Shown: positions 45,475 to 60,180, counted from the stretch's first letter. The stretch: DNA of 64,000 bases from Raphanus sativus (GCF_000801105.2 NC_079516.1:14570001-14634000), one strand, 5' to 3'. Notes: generated from the sequence alone by a model not told the origin. Numbers and translations: made by a program.

Positions 45475-47968
45475 ATGGATTTTTGTTGGAAGAGAGAGAT
45501 GGAAGGTAAACTAGCACATGACTACTTGTCGTCCACAAAGCGCCACCACGGCAAGATGACGTCACCACGTCGCGTCTGCGTCGTGACCGGGCCGGTGATC
45601 GTCGGGGCAGGACCGTCGGGGCTAGCGACGGCGGCTTGTCTAAAGGAGAGAAACATAACTTCGGTAATACTAGAGAGATCAAACTGCATAGCTTCACTAT
45701 GGCAGCTCAAGACTTACGACCGGCTCCATCTCCACCTTCCTAAGCAGTTCTGTGAGCTTCCTCTCGTCCCCTTTCCCGACCACTTCCCAACTTATCCGAC
45801 CAAACAGCAGTTCATCCAATATCTCGAGGACTACGCCCGGAGGTTCGATATACGACCGGAGTTTGGTCAGACGGTTGAGTCGGCAGAGTTTGATGAGAAC
45901 CTTGGGATGTGGCGCGTGACCAGCGTGGGTGAAGAGGGCACGACGGAGTATGTTTGCCGGTGGTTGGTGGCTGCGACGGGGGAGAATGCGGAGCCGGTGG
46001 TCCCAAGGTTTGAAGGGATGGAGAAGTTTAAGGCCACGGGGGTGGTTAAGCACACGAGCCAATATAAGACCGGTGGAGATTTTGCTGGGAAAAAGGTTTT
46101 GGTCGTGGGATGTGGAAACTCCGGCATGGAGGTTTGTTTGGATCTCTGCAACTTCGGTGCTCAGCCTTCGCTCGTTGTCAGAGACGCGGTGAGTCTCTTT
46201 CTTTTATTTTGTTAAGAAAAAAGTTTTTTTTTAAAAACATTTTTAGGCAAAAAGTTATCGGGAGGTTAAATTAACTTTTCTATATGCGTTTCCGATATTT
46301 TTGAGTCTCTTTCATGTTTTATAGAATTCTTCTATGCTAAAAACAAAATCACATAAAAGGTTTGTTTTCCATTCATGTTGATGTACCCAACTCTTTTAAT
46401 AGATATTAATTATACACTTTCCTTTCTGTTTTCTAAACTCTTACGATTTTGAACATGTGTCGAGTTCTTTTATCCGTTATTAAAACAAAGCAATTAAGCA
46501 TTTTAGTTATTTTCTTGTATTTTAGATAATATTCTTTTCTACGAATATGTTTTGAGGAAAATAAAGTTTCGAGAAAAGGTTCTAGTCAAGAGTATGTGGT
46601 AGAAAAGAACTTTGATTAAACACTCATGATCAACTTGATAATTTCTGAATTGTAATTTATTTAGCCTTGTTTCCTATTTCTGAGCTCTTCAGTTTGATAA
46701 TATCCACATTTGATTTTTATCAATCTGTTTAATTATTTCAAAAAATTACGGGAAATACAAAGGATGGTGGTATCATTCTAATCTAAGATTTTATTCTATC
46801 TATTAGGCCCTTGTGACTTCAAGTTCCAACAATGTGTTAATATTGTTTTTTAAATGGATAAAAAGGTTTACCTAATTTATTTAATACGGAAATACATTAT
46901 TATAATATATTTAGAGAATGATAACTATCAGAACACAACTTTATTGGGATTTTCACGAGCATGCGCAAATATTCTCACAAAAAAATCATAGTCTCTCTAT
47001 ATTAGAAAACGATTTTCTCATTCGGATCTTTTATTGCAATATTTACTAATTATGTCTTCTTTTAACTGGTGAAGGTGCACGTCCTACCACGAGAGATGTT
47101 GGGTACTTCAACTTTTGGCCTGTCCATGTTGTTACTCAAATGGTTGCCCATCCAACTCGTTGACAGTTTCCTCTTGGCTGTTTCCCGGTTCATCCTCGGG
47201 GATACCACCCTGTTAGGACTTAACCGACCCCGGATAGGCCCATTAGAGCTCAAAAATCTCACCGGCAAAACTCCAGTTCTCGACGTTGGAACGCTTGCCA
47301 AGATCAAAACCGGAGATATCAAGGTACAGATATATCTTAATCAACCATGATATATCGGTCATATATATATATATATATATAACCGGTTTACTGATTGTGA
47401 TATATGATTTGTTTAAATGGTAAAAGGTGTGTTCCGGAATAAGAAGGTTAAAACAGCATGAAGTTGAATTCGATAACGGGAGAATGGAGAGATTTGACGC
47501 CATAATATTGGCAACTGGCTACAAAAGCAACGTACCCTCTTGGCTAAAGGTAGTCCAATAATGATTATATAGTTATTTACCTGTCTACATTCTTTAATAC
47601 AATCATCATTAGTATCCTACTAAAAATTACTCTTTCTTAGGAATATAACTATATGTATATATATATCCATTATTTAAGAAGTCGCATTAAATGGTTTTTG
47701 AAACCAAATAAATTTGCAGGAGAATAAAATGTTTAGTAAGAAAGATGGATTTCCAATGCAAGAGTTTCCAGAGGGATGGAGAGGGGACTGTGGGCTATAT
47801 GCAGTTGGATTCACAAAACGTGGGATCTTTGGAGCATCAATGGATGCAAAGAGAATAGCTCAAGACATATACGAGTCTTCAAGAAAATCTGATCAACCCC
47901 ATAGACATATACAAGTATTCATGGCAAGAAAATCTGACCAATCCTGTAGTAGAGTACTAGACGGTTGA
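45475..47968 (+). CDS. YUC6: YUCCA6 flavin monooxygenase (auxin biosynthesis)
   Basis: Exons: 45475-46188, 47075-47323, 47427-47549 and 47720-47968. All junctions are GT-AG between whole codons, giving 444 residues. The enzyme converts indole-3-pyruvate to indole-3-acetic acid using FAD, NADPH and O2. Visible motifs: FAD-binding [13 protein letters not shown] (GAGPSG 44-49), the NADPH-binding [11 protein letters not shown] (212-217), a [10 protein letters not shown] segment at the FMO-signature position, and the ATGY motif in [14 protein letters not shown]. The start [16 protein letters not shown] and the body match Arabidopsis YUC6 (At5g25620, 417 residues as recalled). The C terminus is about 25 residues longer and holds a partial tandem duplication, with RKSDQ appearing twice. 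Intron 1 (886 bp) is the largest. No disabling change seen. Confidence 0.95.
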
Positions 47969-50900
47969 GAAATGGAAGGTTTCTGTCAAGAAACAACATG
48001 TTTGAAGCCGAGGTAGAGATCGAAGAAAAAGGTTGATGGTTTTGATTTCAAAGCAGAATTGGAGAGTTATGTAAATTAGGACTTATCTCCAGCTGCAATG
48101 CAAATTGGGGGAAAGAAAGAATGAAAAGGAAACTTAGTGAGAGTGATTGTGGTGGGAATTGATGATCATCTGCCCAAAGGAGAGGAGGGGACCCTCTCTC
48201 TTTGCATGCTTATAACCCACTTTGTAAATCTTTCTATACCTTCTTTCTATGTTTCAAATTTTTCTTTTTTTTTTCTTTAGTTTCCTTAGTTAGGTATGCT
48301 CTTTGTTTTTCTTACCTTTTTTAGTTCATTTTTTGGCAGAGGATTGTGGTGAGTTTTTTTTTTCTTTTTGTTATGAAGTATGTACATATCACTTGTGTTT
48401 GATTAAAACTATTGCTTTTCAACGGACGGACATACGAAGAGTTCAATTGTTACAAAAACCAAAAAACCAATGAGTGTGTGAATGATATTTCGTTGTCGAA
48501 ATGATTTCATTCCCTAGTAGAAGTATCATATAAATATGGACCACCTCCTTGTACATTCGTCAGAAATTAAGTCCTGCACATTTATCATTCTTCTGACCCG
48601 TTTTCCAATTATTGTTAGATGTACGATCTCCACATGATTTCTTGTCATATTTTTCAATTAAACTAGCTAGCTATATTATACATAAATATATACTAGTTAG
48701 ATCCCATGTCAGATAGATTGTTAGGTTTAGATTCCATTATAGATTTGTTACCTTGGTCGTGTTGATACGATATTCCATGGAAAATGCTAGCAAAATCTTC
48801 ATGTATTATTTGCGGTAAGCGACGTCAAACAGATAACCAAAATAAGTTCACCATGAAGTTTCTCATTCAATTCATAACAAATGATTTTGTGTGAACCATA
48901 CGACTTTGCATGTATTTTGCCTGTAGAAATTAAATCGTAATTGGTGTATAATAAATCGTGAAACCTGGCTAACAAAACTGTTTATTTGATCTAAAGCAAC
49001 TTAGATGGATCACATTTATAGTGACTGGTTTTAGTAAAAATTATCAGCTACATATATGTTAGTATCAGAAATGTTTTTTTTGCTAATTTTATCAAATATC
49101 AATTATTTGAATAACATTTACAAGGAGAATCAATATTGGTTCTGAATTGGTACCAACAAATTCTTAGTAACTTCACCACAAACTATAAGCGCTTGGCCAC
49201 AAAAGATTGAGGCATATAAATCAGGATTAACAGAAGAATAATTTGTTTTTAAAGTACTGTTTCTATTATTCGTAGTCTTTGGACCATTAGCCATGTGGTT
49301 GTCCTTAAAAGCATGTAATTAGAAAATGTATACTCACCTTAGAACCCTGTGGGTTCATTGTCTGAATTTTCATGAGATATGGATGCTTTATTGGCAGGTA
49401 ACTAGTTCAAAATCTAGAGTAAACTGTGTTTTATTTATATAATGAAGCTTTAATAAGAGATTAAATTATAACATACATAAGGGAAAAGGGAAAAAATGGA
49501 ACAAGGATCTTTCAGAAATTTACTTTTGTAAAAGGCACTCAAGTAACAAGCTGGAGCCCTGAACTTTTAGCCAAGCTGTTGGGGAAATTTTAGGAAACAA
49601 TATCAGAGATTCAGATCCCAAATCAAATCTTTCAATTTTATTTTTTGTCAACATCAAATCTTTAAATCGAAACATCTCCTTTTATCTTAATTTTTTTTTT
49701 GTGAAGTAATTAGTAGTGGCTGACTCCAAGAAGGCAAACATATTGCATGTATCTTGCAGTTCCTAGTCCCACATTTTTAACATAAGAAGGACTTGCTTCT
49801 TTCAAATCATGTTTCTGCTTTTTTCTGAAGTTCTTTTTTCTTTAATTTTTTCCTTTTTTTAGTCGGTGCTTTTTATTGGCTCTGAATTATATAGTTGGCT
49901 TGTCAGCCAAATTATGTTGGAAAGTGGTGCTCTTCGACAGTAAACGGTATAGATGATTGCGTCCATAACTTATTCATATATGACTTGGAAATCAGAATAT
50001 TTCTGACGATATTTTCATGCACTATGCAAATGAGCTATTATATATTCTACCTGCATTTTCATGGCCATACACAGACAAAAAAATTCCATTCATTTCTAGT
50101 TTACTTCACAGATTAAATTTCATTTGAAATTTCGATCCGTTAAAAAGATCCTTTACTTTCGTTTCGAGTACATTGCAATTGCATGAATAAATAGTTCGTA
50201 CTAACTCTGTAAGTTGACATTGTCATCTTCTTATATAACGGACTCCATGTTACAAAAACAATCCTAAACTTTAAATGATATTTTCTTTCAAAAGATCCCC
50301 AATTTTTGTCGTACATAATTGAATTTGGGGTCAATACCCCGGTGACACGAACCAAGTGCCATTAGGTTATTCTTCCATTTACCAGTAAACTATAAACATT
50401 TTTTTTTGGTAAAATGTTAAATAAGTAAACTATAAACATTTGTTGACAATATAGCATATTATATATCATACTTTGATAAGTTATAAATTATAATGATTAA
50501 ATGCAGATATTATATGGTATTAATATTTTTTTTGACAAACATGGTCTTAACAATAACATAGTTAAAGGACACCTCATTTTAGTAGAAATATAATTTAAGA
50601 CTGAAAAAATAATTTAAAGTTCTACGATCAAATTATAAGGTGCATCACTTGTGTACTATAACCGCTTTTTCATTCATTCATCTATTAAATTATAATTTGA
50701 AGTTTGATTTACTTTATGTTATTTTATTTGTAGTTGAATTGCTATTTTTTTAGAGAAATGATGATTAATAGATTGGAAACATAGATAAAACAAAAAAAAG
50801 AATATATAACAAATCAAAAATTGGCGGGAATTTTTTTTTGCCATAGAAATAAAGAAATTAACCAAAAGAAAAAAGAAAAGCAACTATAAGTTCAAATAGA

Positions 50901-52605
50901 AGAGAGGAATACGTTACTTAATAAAAATTCGTAAATCTTATTGGGAAATGTGGTCCATATGAGTCTGGTAAATGCGTCTTCTTCTCCTCCACAACAAGGG
51001 AAGTGATCTCGCTGGAATATTCAGCCGCTCTCGTACATTTGGCACTCATGGGTCCTAATTTTCTATGAACCATCCGATTCCACGAGCTTTGAACTCTCAC
51101 TGGTCCTTCGCATTCATTATCTCAACGGTCTCAGATGGACCATTTCAGTTTTGCATTCCTTAATGTTTATTTTATTATATAAATTCAATTAGAATGAGAA
51201 AAAAAACATATTGGGCAGTGAGATTAGTAGTCAAACGTGCCTGGTCCTATCATCCCACGGTTATGGATCGTTAAAGCTTTGACTGATCAATGATTAAAAG
51301 TAATCTCGGATTCTAAATAACCTGTCAGCAGATTTGACGTGACAATACATCTCTCCATAATTACTCACGAGGATTTTAACTAATAAAAGCCACACCAAAC
51401 TTTACCAATACTTTTGTTTTCCTTCTTTCATTTTGAAACATGTTTTCTTCTAATGAAACATCATACTAATTTAGTTTACAAAAAATAAAAGCTCATACTA
51501 ACTTCAACAATCGTGTTTACACAAATTTTGTCTACATGTAAAGTTGTACAGATCATATTCGTTTTTGAAATCTCATATATTAGATCATGTTGAAAATAAT
51601 ATGTGTTAAGAATATCATTATTTTGGTTCAACACAATAGTCGTGATATAAGTGCAAGAAAAAATCTGAATGTAGATGATAAATCTTTATCATATTTTAAA
51701 ACAAACAGGTTTAAATGAACCTAGAAATGGAATCAATGAAGATACAAGTTTATGATATGTAAATAAATGTGTTAAAAAGATATGTAAATAAACTGTTTTT
51801 TCCTTTCTTTTCGATTGGTTGTAACTATAAATTGTTTAAATCAAATTTTGTAGCTGAATTTCTTAACCGTCAACATTTTTAAAAATATTGGAGTGAACAT
51901 ATTATTAGGTTTCATAACTATAGATTTTGATATTATATAATAATTATGTGCCCAGACCCTAAAGTTCTTATGATTGACAGAACCGTGCTTACCATAGATT
52001 GAAAAATTCTTCTGATTTAGGCCCTAATTTTCAGGGACATGGACCCTAATTTCATAAAACTATTCTATAGAACTAAAAGTATAGTTCTAGGTAGATTTTC
52101 ATCTGATTTTGAATTTGACTTGTTTTCAATGAATTCTTTTACTCTAATCAATTTCTATTTGTTGACTAAAATCCTAAGACTTTTCTTTAAAAACTGTCAC
52201 CTTCCAACTTAATTACAGTTCTGATTTTTTTTTTTTGCTTTTGTTACGTACTGTAATCCAATTTTTTTCTTATACCATAATTTAGTTGTTTGTATTTTTA
52301 TTTATACGTTATGACAGTTTGATGAAAGAGTTCATAGAGAGAGAAAATAATACGTTTTAACATATATATTTTATCTATCATTACTTTGTAAATGACTAAA
52401 TGTTATATAATTTATCTACCATTACTTCTTTCAATACTTTGTTATTATCACTTTTGTTTTATTATTTTTACCATTTGCATTTGGATGATTATTTTACTTT
52501 TTTCTAAAATACCAAATTATTATTTTAGCTTTCTCTAAAAATACTAGTTTTCTACTTATTGCTTTAACCTTCACTCACAAAATTAATACTTTCTATTACA
52601 TATTA
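47969..52605. other. YUC6 3' flank and gene-free intergenic DNA
   Basis: The first ~300 bp are probably 3' UTR. After that no conserved frame, RNA gene or bounded transposon was recognised. The open frames at 49,895-50,116, 50,140-50,355 and 50,918-51,100 show no family resemblance. The patch at 50,930-51,130 is less AT-rich than its surroundings but unidentified. Confidence 0.5.
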
Positions 52606-52751
52606 CTCCCTCCGTTTCATATTAAGTGTCGTTGTAGAGATTTTTTTTCGTTACAAAATAAGTGTCGTTTTAGCATTTCAATGCAAAATTTAATGATTTC
52701 TTAATCCGTGTGCACAACTCTAAAATGACACTTATTCAGAAACAGAAGGAG
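52606..52751. mobile_element. Stowaway-type (Tc1/mariner) MITE, 146 bp
   Basis: The left end CTCCCTCCGTTTCATATTAA and the right end, reversed CTCCTTCTGTTTCTGAATAA, are terminal inverted repeats. Both are bordered by TA, the Stowaway target duplication. Internal AAGTGTCGTT motifs are also inverted. No coding capacity. Confidence 0.85.
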
Positions 52752-53786
52752 TATAAAATTTATTAAAGTCTTCGCACACGGCACTGGTGATTTGAGTTGG
52801 GACTTGGGAGAGTGATTAAGTAGGATAAACTTGGTCATGTTTTCTTGTAGATACTTCAACAGATCAAAACAATCATGATCGTTCAACGAATCTAGAAAAT
52901 TACTTTGCAAAAGATTTTGATCAATGGCTCACCTATATATGCATGGTCAGCATCAACTAATACCACTATATGATCCAAAGCTACCACTAGAGTTTTAATT
53001 TGTGTACAGCGCATGCCGCCTACTTCATCAACATAAGACATGCATTGTCGGAGGTCTTAACATCAGTTTCAGAGCTGCCTCCTAAACATAAGCTAGGGTG
53101 AGATCGCTCGAATATTATAATCTACACTGCTGAATAGTTTGTATATACCTAGAAAGGCGTATAGGTAGAGAAACTCGTCAACTGGTGTGATCAAAATTAC
53201 TCTTCAAGATATCATAGAACTAAATAAATTAGTACTCTGTGGTTTTTGCCGTGTATTTTTTCATCCATCTCCAATCAATGTACAATCAGCATCAATTCAT
53301 GTACTCTTAAAAGCAACAATAATATAAAAATGTATAACTTATTAGCACGTGGTAGCCCAACACAAAAAGCATGATATGAAGGTCATATGTAATCATGACC
53401 CATTCTTGTTATTTTACAAAATATAGGCTGAAATAGTTCACTAGCTGGAAGATTTTGGTTAAAACCCCTTGCATATATTAAAATCTTAGAAAATGAGCTG
53501 GTGAGTTTGCATGCCATTTTCAGACATCATACAACCATATAATATGTACTGTTCTCTTGTTGTTTTTAAAGTGGGAACCTAAATACGTTGTAAGAGTGTG
53601 GTGAAATTGGGGTTGCAAAATGAAATAAATTACTGGTAATGAAGTTGTAAAAAAGGAAAGAAAATTAGGGTTAGAGGCATATATAATGAAACAATATTAC
53701 ATAGTTCATAACATTTCATACTGAAGAAATTGTATCTATATAGGGATGCATGTGTTAACAATCAGATGAGTACACACAGACCTCTC

Positions 53787-53790
<4 letters not shown>
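52752..53790. other. Intergenic DNA, nothing recognised
   Basis: No gene, RNA or transposon end found up to the microsatellite before the gap. Confidence 0.5.

Positions 53791-53825
<35 letters not shown>
53791..53825 (+). repeat. (CT)n microsatellite at a contig end
   Basis: An unbroken CT dinucleotide run leads directly into the gap, so its true length is unknown. Confidence 0.95.
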
Positions 53826-53925
53826 NNNNNNNNNNNNNNNNNNNNNNNNNNNNNNNNNNNNNNNNNNNNNNNNNNNNNNNNNNNNNNNNNNNNNNNNNNN
53901 NNNNNNNNNNNNNNNNNNNNNNNNN
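53826..53925. other. Assembly gap of exactly 100 N
   Basis: A 100-N run is the conventional placeholder for a scaffold join of unknown size. The contig to its right begins with sequence already present at 33,939. Confidence 0.98.
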
Positions 53926-56172
53926 CATATATCTTATATATATTGTTTATGATCCCTTCCAACTACCGAATATAATACTTTATGTTTAGAATTTCTTCAA
54001 TCAGTCTCTGATAGTATTTCAGATTCAATGAGTACATGTATGTTCTTATACTGAATTTGTTGAACAGACAATCAGTTTAATGAATTAGATATGGAAATAC
54101 ATACAGAAGGAACAAATCAACATAAATTATCTCAATGGTATCAAAATAGCAAAATAATATATATATATATAATCTATATAATGATCGCATAAACATTAAT
54201 ATATATAAATCTTGTATCATATTATGGAAAATATAAATAAGGCGTAAACTTTATGTTTAATCTAAATATTTATAATAACAATACGTTAAAACTAATGAAT
54301 AACTTGATGGCCTGAGATATAATTTTTACATTCCCTAATAAAAGGTAATATTTCTTTTTTAGTGATATGAAAAAGACGGCATTAGTATGATTATCAAATA
54401 TCTTTACGAAGCTAGTGTACAATTAAATTAACAATCACGGCTGGATCCACGTATCGCTACTACCTGAGCATTAATTGGATTATATTGGGAAGAGAAGTTG
54501 GGTGATTTAAAATTATAAATTCTTATTGGGTAAGAATTTGATTTGCTATCATAGATTTTTTTTGTGCATTTCCTGGTAATGTGTCTCTTCCTAATGAACT
54601 TTGATTTTCATTTTAAATGCATAACAAAATTGTTAAAATAATAATATCATATATCTTCCTTTTCAAAGATTCCGAGCACTTTTCAACTTAAATTGTCAGA
54701 GTGGAAGTAATAAAAGGAAATTGAACCGTCATATATATATTAAAATGCTCAAAAAAATTTTTTCCAAAAAGGGTCAAATAGATTTAATTTGTTTCCGTAC
54801 TTTTTCAAAGAAATGAGCCAACAAAATTTCCTATATATTAACAGAGAAAACATTTAAAAAAGTTTGTAACTTTAATTTGTATTAATTAAAAAAAGATTTT
54901 CTTAGATGTCACTTAATTAAGATATTAATTTGGTTTATGTGGCACCATAAGAATCAATAGCTAGGAAGCTACGAAGTGTGTATTTTTTATTTAAATAAAG
55001 CTACAGAATTAACTAATATGATTAACATATATATGATAATAAATGATTATAAATAATAAAGATTTAATAACAATTTGTATCATTCCTCATTTTTGTTTAA
55101 TTATATTATTAAAAAATTAACAATCATATTTAACCATATAATAAAAATTTTAGATTTTTTCTTATATGTTATATTTTGATTTTTTTAAAACGACTTTAAA
55201 TTACAAAAATGTTAAAAATCTCTTTAAAGTTTTTTATGTCAATGACTAATTTTTTTTGTTATAACAAGATACAATGATCATAAAAATCCTATTAATATGA
55301 ATCTTTATTTAATAGATATTCATATTAAATAATATATACACACACACACATATATATATATATATTAATATCATTTAAATTAAATTATGTACCATTTAAA
55401 AATACATAAATATGTTAATTGTGAAATTTGCATTGAAAGAGTATGAGGACCTTAATATTTTAATTTGGAAATTTGCATCGAGAAAATATCACATCAAAAA
55501 ATACCACATCAAAAAATTTTGAGATTAGTGGTTTAAATGTTTTGTTACATCAAAGATACAAATTTTATAAAACCATATGAGTAGAAAGCTCGATAATAAA
55601 TATTTGTAATAAAATATACTATATATTTATATCAATATCTGAAATAAAATATATACCATATAAAATAAATAAAATGATTTTTAAATGTATTTACCATAAT
55701 ATATTGTAAATAAACAAGAGGTATAATTTTGATTTATGTGACTACTCTAGTCTCCATAAATTAGAGAAACAATTGAATACTCTAGCAAATGTAAGATTTT
55801 ATTAATTAATATTGTTCGGAAAATATTACCAAGAGATTGATAAACTAAGAATTATTTAGAAGTTATTGAAATCACCTAGCGAGAACATGAATTACACAAC
55901 AAATTTGATTTCCTAACCCTAACCCAACCCCCTTTCTATTTGTCACAACATCGACAGAGAATATTTGGAAGTGTTGTATTGACAATTTGAAATTGTAACG
56001 ATTTTTAAATTTCAGTCCATTGTTTTTCTTAAATGGACCGAAAACATTTTTTAATGATCAACTAACTGGGTCACATACATAGTAAAATTGGTTTTGGTTT
56101 AAAAAAATATTTGCATACCCAAAATCAATATGAACCATCATCATTTTGTTTAAATTTTGTCACAATTAAAAA

Positions 56173-56756
56173 TATGGTTGGGCAAAAAATTTAAATCCAA
56201 AAAATCAAACGCCAAAGCCGATCGAAAGAATAGTAGAGAACATTAGCCAAAATTGGTTATATATTCGAATGAGTTCAAAATTTTGGTTATCTAAAGAATC
56301 GGGAATTGAACCCGATCCAAACCGAACCAGATTATACTTAAATATATTAATTATTTTAAAATTTAATATCTAAAATAATATACAAAAAATATAAGACGTT
56401 ATAAAGTTGTCCAAACTACTTGAAAATATATACAAATAGTTATAACTACATGTTTAAAATAGCTAAATGATACTTAAAATACCTAAAACACTTCAAATAT
56501 CTATTTATTTCTTATCCAAATATTTAAGCTAGACAAATTTTTATATTAAGTATTTTGGCACACATTTTCAAATTTATATGTTACATATTATTTTATTTCT
56601 AGATTTTGAAAAATTTAAAGTATATATGAACTTTAGTTTTTGAAAAAAAAAATAGGTAACTGAACTCAAACCCGAACTAAACGCACAAATATCCAAACCG
56701 AACCAAACCCATAAAGATCCGAATTAAACCAAATGGTACTAAAATGTCCACCTCTA
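56173..56756. mobile_element. hAT-like element, second copy
   Basis: Counterpart of 36,191-36,773. It has a two-base loss at the left end (TATGGTTGGGC against TATAGGGTTGGGC). Confidence 0.5.
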
Positions 56757-56838
56757 ATCAAATGTAAATGTAAATTATTGATAACAAAATATACATTTTT
56801 ATAATATTTAAGTACAATATACTTTTTAAAAATTTACT

Positions 56839-56865
56839 CCGCGCAAGGCGCAGATTATCATCTAG
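56839..56865 (+). mobile_element. Helitron 3' terminus, second copy
   Basis: Same GC hairpin and CTAG end as at 36,855-36,882, followed by T. Confidence 0.6.
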
Positions 56866-57416
56866 TGTAATATATTACCAAAGAAACTATTAAGAATATT
56901 TGACATTAATTTAAGCTTATTTCTCTTAATTGTCCCTTAAAAGTTTAATCAGAATTCATACGAAAAAATATTATTTTTGTGGCTGTATATTCTTCTTTAT
57001 TTGGTTAACTAGATATGAGCCAGTTCGATGCAATGATTTTGTTTGATGTTTTAATTTAATAAAAACAGAAATAATAAATTATTTTATTATAGTTTTATGT
57101 TTTTCTGCATATGTTGTGTTGAAATTTATTTTATAATTTAAAAATCTGTTTTTACCTTTCACACATAAGTTCAAGTTAATGTCTGTATTTTATAATCATG
57201 ATTGCATATATGAATTTTTATCAACTTTGTATTTAGAGCTAAAGAAAACATTATACTTAAAAGATTAAATTGAAACAAACCCCAACTAAGAATTATAATG
57301 AAATAAAAAAAGTTAAATAATGCTAACTAAGTCAATGACAACATTATTCATTTTCTATACTAATTAATATTTTACTAATAAAATTTAAATTTTTCTTTTT
57401 GTTTGGATTTTTTCAC

Positions 57417-58040
57417 TAGGAAAACTTTTCTATTTTATAAATCTCATTTTTATTTACAATTATATAATAGTAATTTTTCTTTTGTAAAATCCTAAAAAAA
57501 CTATAAAAAAATATTTTTGTAATGAGAAATTTTATTTTTCTAAATCTATTTTAAATCCTAAACAAAAGAAAAATTTTATTTTTGTAACATGTCATAATCT
57601 TAAAAATTTATTGACACATGTCGCAATAATGTTAATTAGCAATTTTGAAAACTAAGCTTTATATAATAAGATAGATCGTATACACATTACAAAGAACTTA
57701 CCGTGTCATTAAGATTTTAGTTAAGCGTGTAAATTCCTTTTGTAAAATCCTAAAAAAAACTATAAAATATTATTTTTGTAATAAGAATTTTTATTTTTTA
57801 AATCTATTTTAAATCTTAAACAAAATATAATTTTTATTTTTGATACGTGTCACAATCTTTAAAATTTATTAACACATATCATAATTATGTTAATTAACAG
57901 TTTTGAGAAATTCAAGTTTTATATAGTAAGAAAATTATGTTAATTAACAGTTTTGAGAAATCAAGTTTTATATAGTAAGATTGATCGTACACGCATACTA
58001 ATTACAAGAATTTACCCTGTCATTAAGATTTTAGTTAAGC
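57417..58040 (-). repeat. Two-unit AT-rich Helitron-like repeat, second copy
   Basis: Counterpart of 37,430-38,060, including the inner 48-bp duplication and the adjoining C-rich run. Confidence 0.6.
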
Positions 58041-60180
58041 GTGTAATCCCCCCCCCCACCCCCCACCCCCACCCACACCCACCTTTGCTTTCTTCTTTCT
58101 CACATCCCCACTTAAAACTTATAATCATTAGACAGATTGGGTAATTATTAGCTACCCCGTTGCTATTAGAAAACTTAGCATGATTAATTATTCATCACTT
58201 TGTTTCCATTTTCTTTATCACATTCAGCAGATGAATTGGCCAGTGTGAAATACCCTTTAAATAATCAGAAGTCATTCTTCCCCACGAATGTCTAATGAGC
58301 GGAAAAAAAAGAAAAAAAAAATTAAAGCAGAGAAAGGATATAACTATTAGATCAGTGGAGCTGAGTGGGCTTCAGATTGCCGATAGATCCATCCTAATTG
58401 TCTTCGTATTTTGTTAACATTTGTTGATTAGCTTACCAGAAAGTCCTGTCTAGTGTCTTTGACCAAAAAGAAATCTAATCTAGTGGTACGTAGAAAATGT
58501 TAAGACTATGTCATTATCCAAATTTAATCTGAACATCTTATTGACAATCAGTGTTAAATGACTTGGCAAGAGATCAGTAGTTATGTTAAATCTTGCTACT
58601 ATTGAATAGCCTCCTTGTTTCCTGAAAAAAATATCATCTTATTGTATGTCACATGGATTAAAAAATTGCAAAATATGTTTATGCGTTTTATTTAATGTAT
58701 AATTAATTAAATAAAATAATTTAATTAAAATTTTATTGGTTATTTAAACAAAAAAGATTAAAATTTAAAGTCACATTGAAATGTAGAATGTTATTCTCTT
58801 AAAAGCAAAAAAAAAAAAAAAAAAATTTGTAACAGAAGAAGTATGATAAAACAGAAAAACAATATATGCACAGTTGATATAAAACTCTCAATACTAATAG
58901 AGTTTACAACCCAAGTCAACTCAAATCCACAAAGGAACGACCAATCGATTCTAAAAATGGAGATTATCTTACTCATGGTCATGGTGAAGAAATAATCAAA
59001 ACAGGAGGAAAAATAGAGAGCTAAGGCTTTAGAAAAACATGGAAAGTACAGTAGATGTAAGAAAAAAATTGCAACGATGGAGTTATTAATGTTGATTTAC
59101 TTGCTTGAAAAATACATATAGGTCGCGGTAGGATAAGAGATGTCGAACCTCTGAGAACTGAAAAGCTACACAATGGACTTAGGTGATTTGGATGCATAAA
59201 AATTCAAACGTGTGGGGAAAGAAACAAAAAAAAACTGTATCAAGTCAATGCTTGATATAGTTGCACGATATGTTCTCGAGAAACATGCTGCATTTATAAG
59301 AAACGTCAAAACTTTTGATTCCATAATCCATATTCATACTATCCCCAACAACGAAAACTATACCCTAGTAACACATTTCAAGTTTCTTTTCTTTTAACAC
59401 ATGTCAAGTTCTCTGATGGAATTGTGATCAGTATATAGACACATGTCTTTGATTCATATGTATTTTAGTTTTTAACCTAATTTACCAATTGGAGGGAAAC
59501 TTACTTTCCCATCTGTCCCAATGGTTACTTAAGTCAAACTATATTAGCATGTATAGCTTTATGATACGCTGGTCGCATAAGTAGACTTTAAAAGAAGACA
59601 GTTTGAACTAAACTAACGCGTAAAGAGAGTTCTAACACCTAGGCTACATTATAGGCTCTACAAAGGCTACTAACGTGTCTCCTTTATACTTTTTATTGAT
59701 CTCACACTTAAAAGTCAGTTCCCATGGCCTTTTCAGAGATCAGCTTGATTAAATTAGGCATAGTTTTTTTTGCCTTATATTGCAATGCTTTATATCAAAT
59801 TCAATTCCCAATATCTTCTATTTGTTCAACAGTATGAAAAATGCGGATTTAGAATCAGATTTTGATTAAAAAAGAATCAGATTATGATATAGCGATAGCA
59901 CTAACACCATCATCTAAACTTCATGTCTTGTTTATCCTTTATATACAAATAGCTAGAAACATTTTTAAGAACGTACCATTTATTTTCTATAATTTATAGT
60001 CTAAGCAGAAAAAAAAAATGTCTCACAGTAAAGAAGATATTTAGTATTTGTTCTTATTCAACATAATGAATTATAAAATACATATCTAACCATTTAATTT
60101 GTATTAAATAAATATAGCCAATATCAAATCATATAATGAAAACGTTAATCTTAACATATATGATGGTAATTTAAATTATA

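Noticed and set aside
45697..46192. Several open frames of 60-120 codons on both strands
   Set aside because: Shadows of YUC6 exon 1, which is GC-richer than its surroundings and so has few stops.
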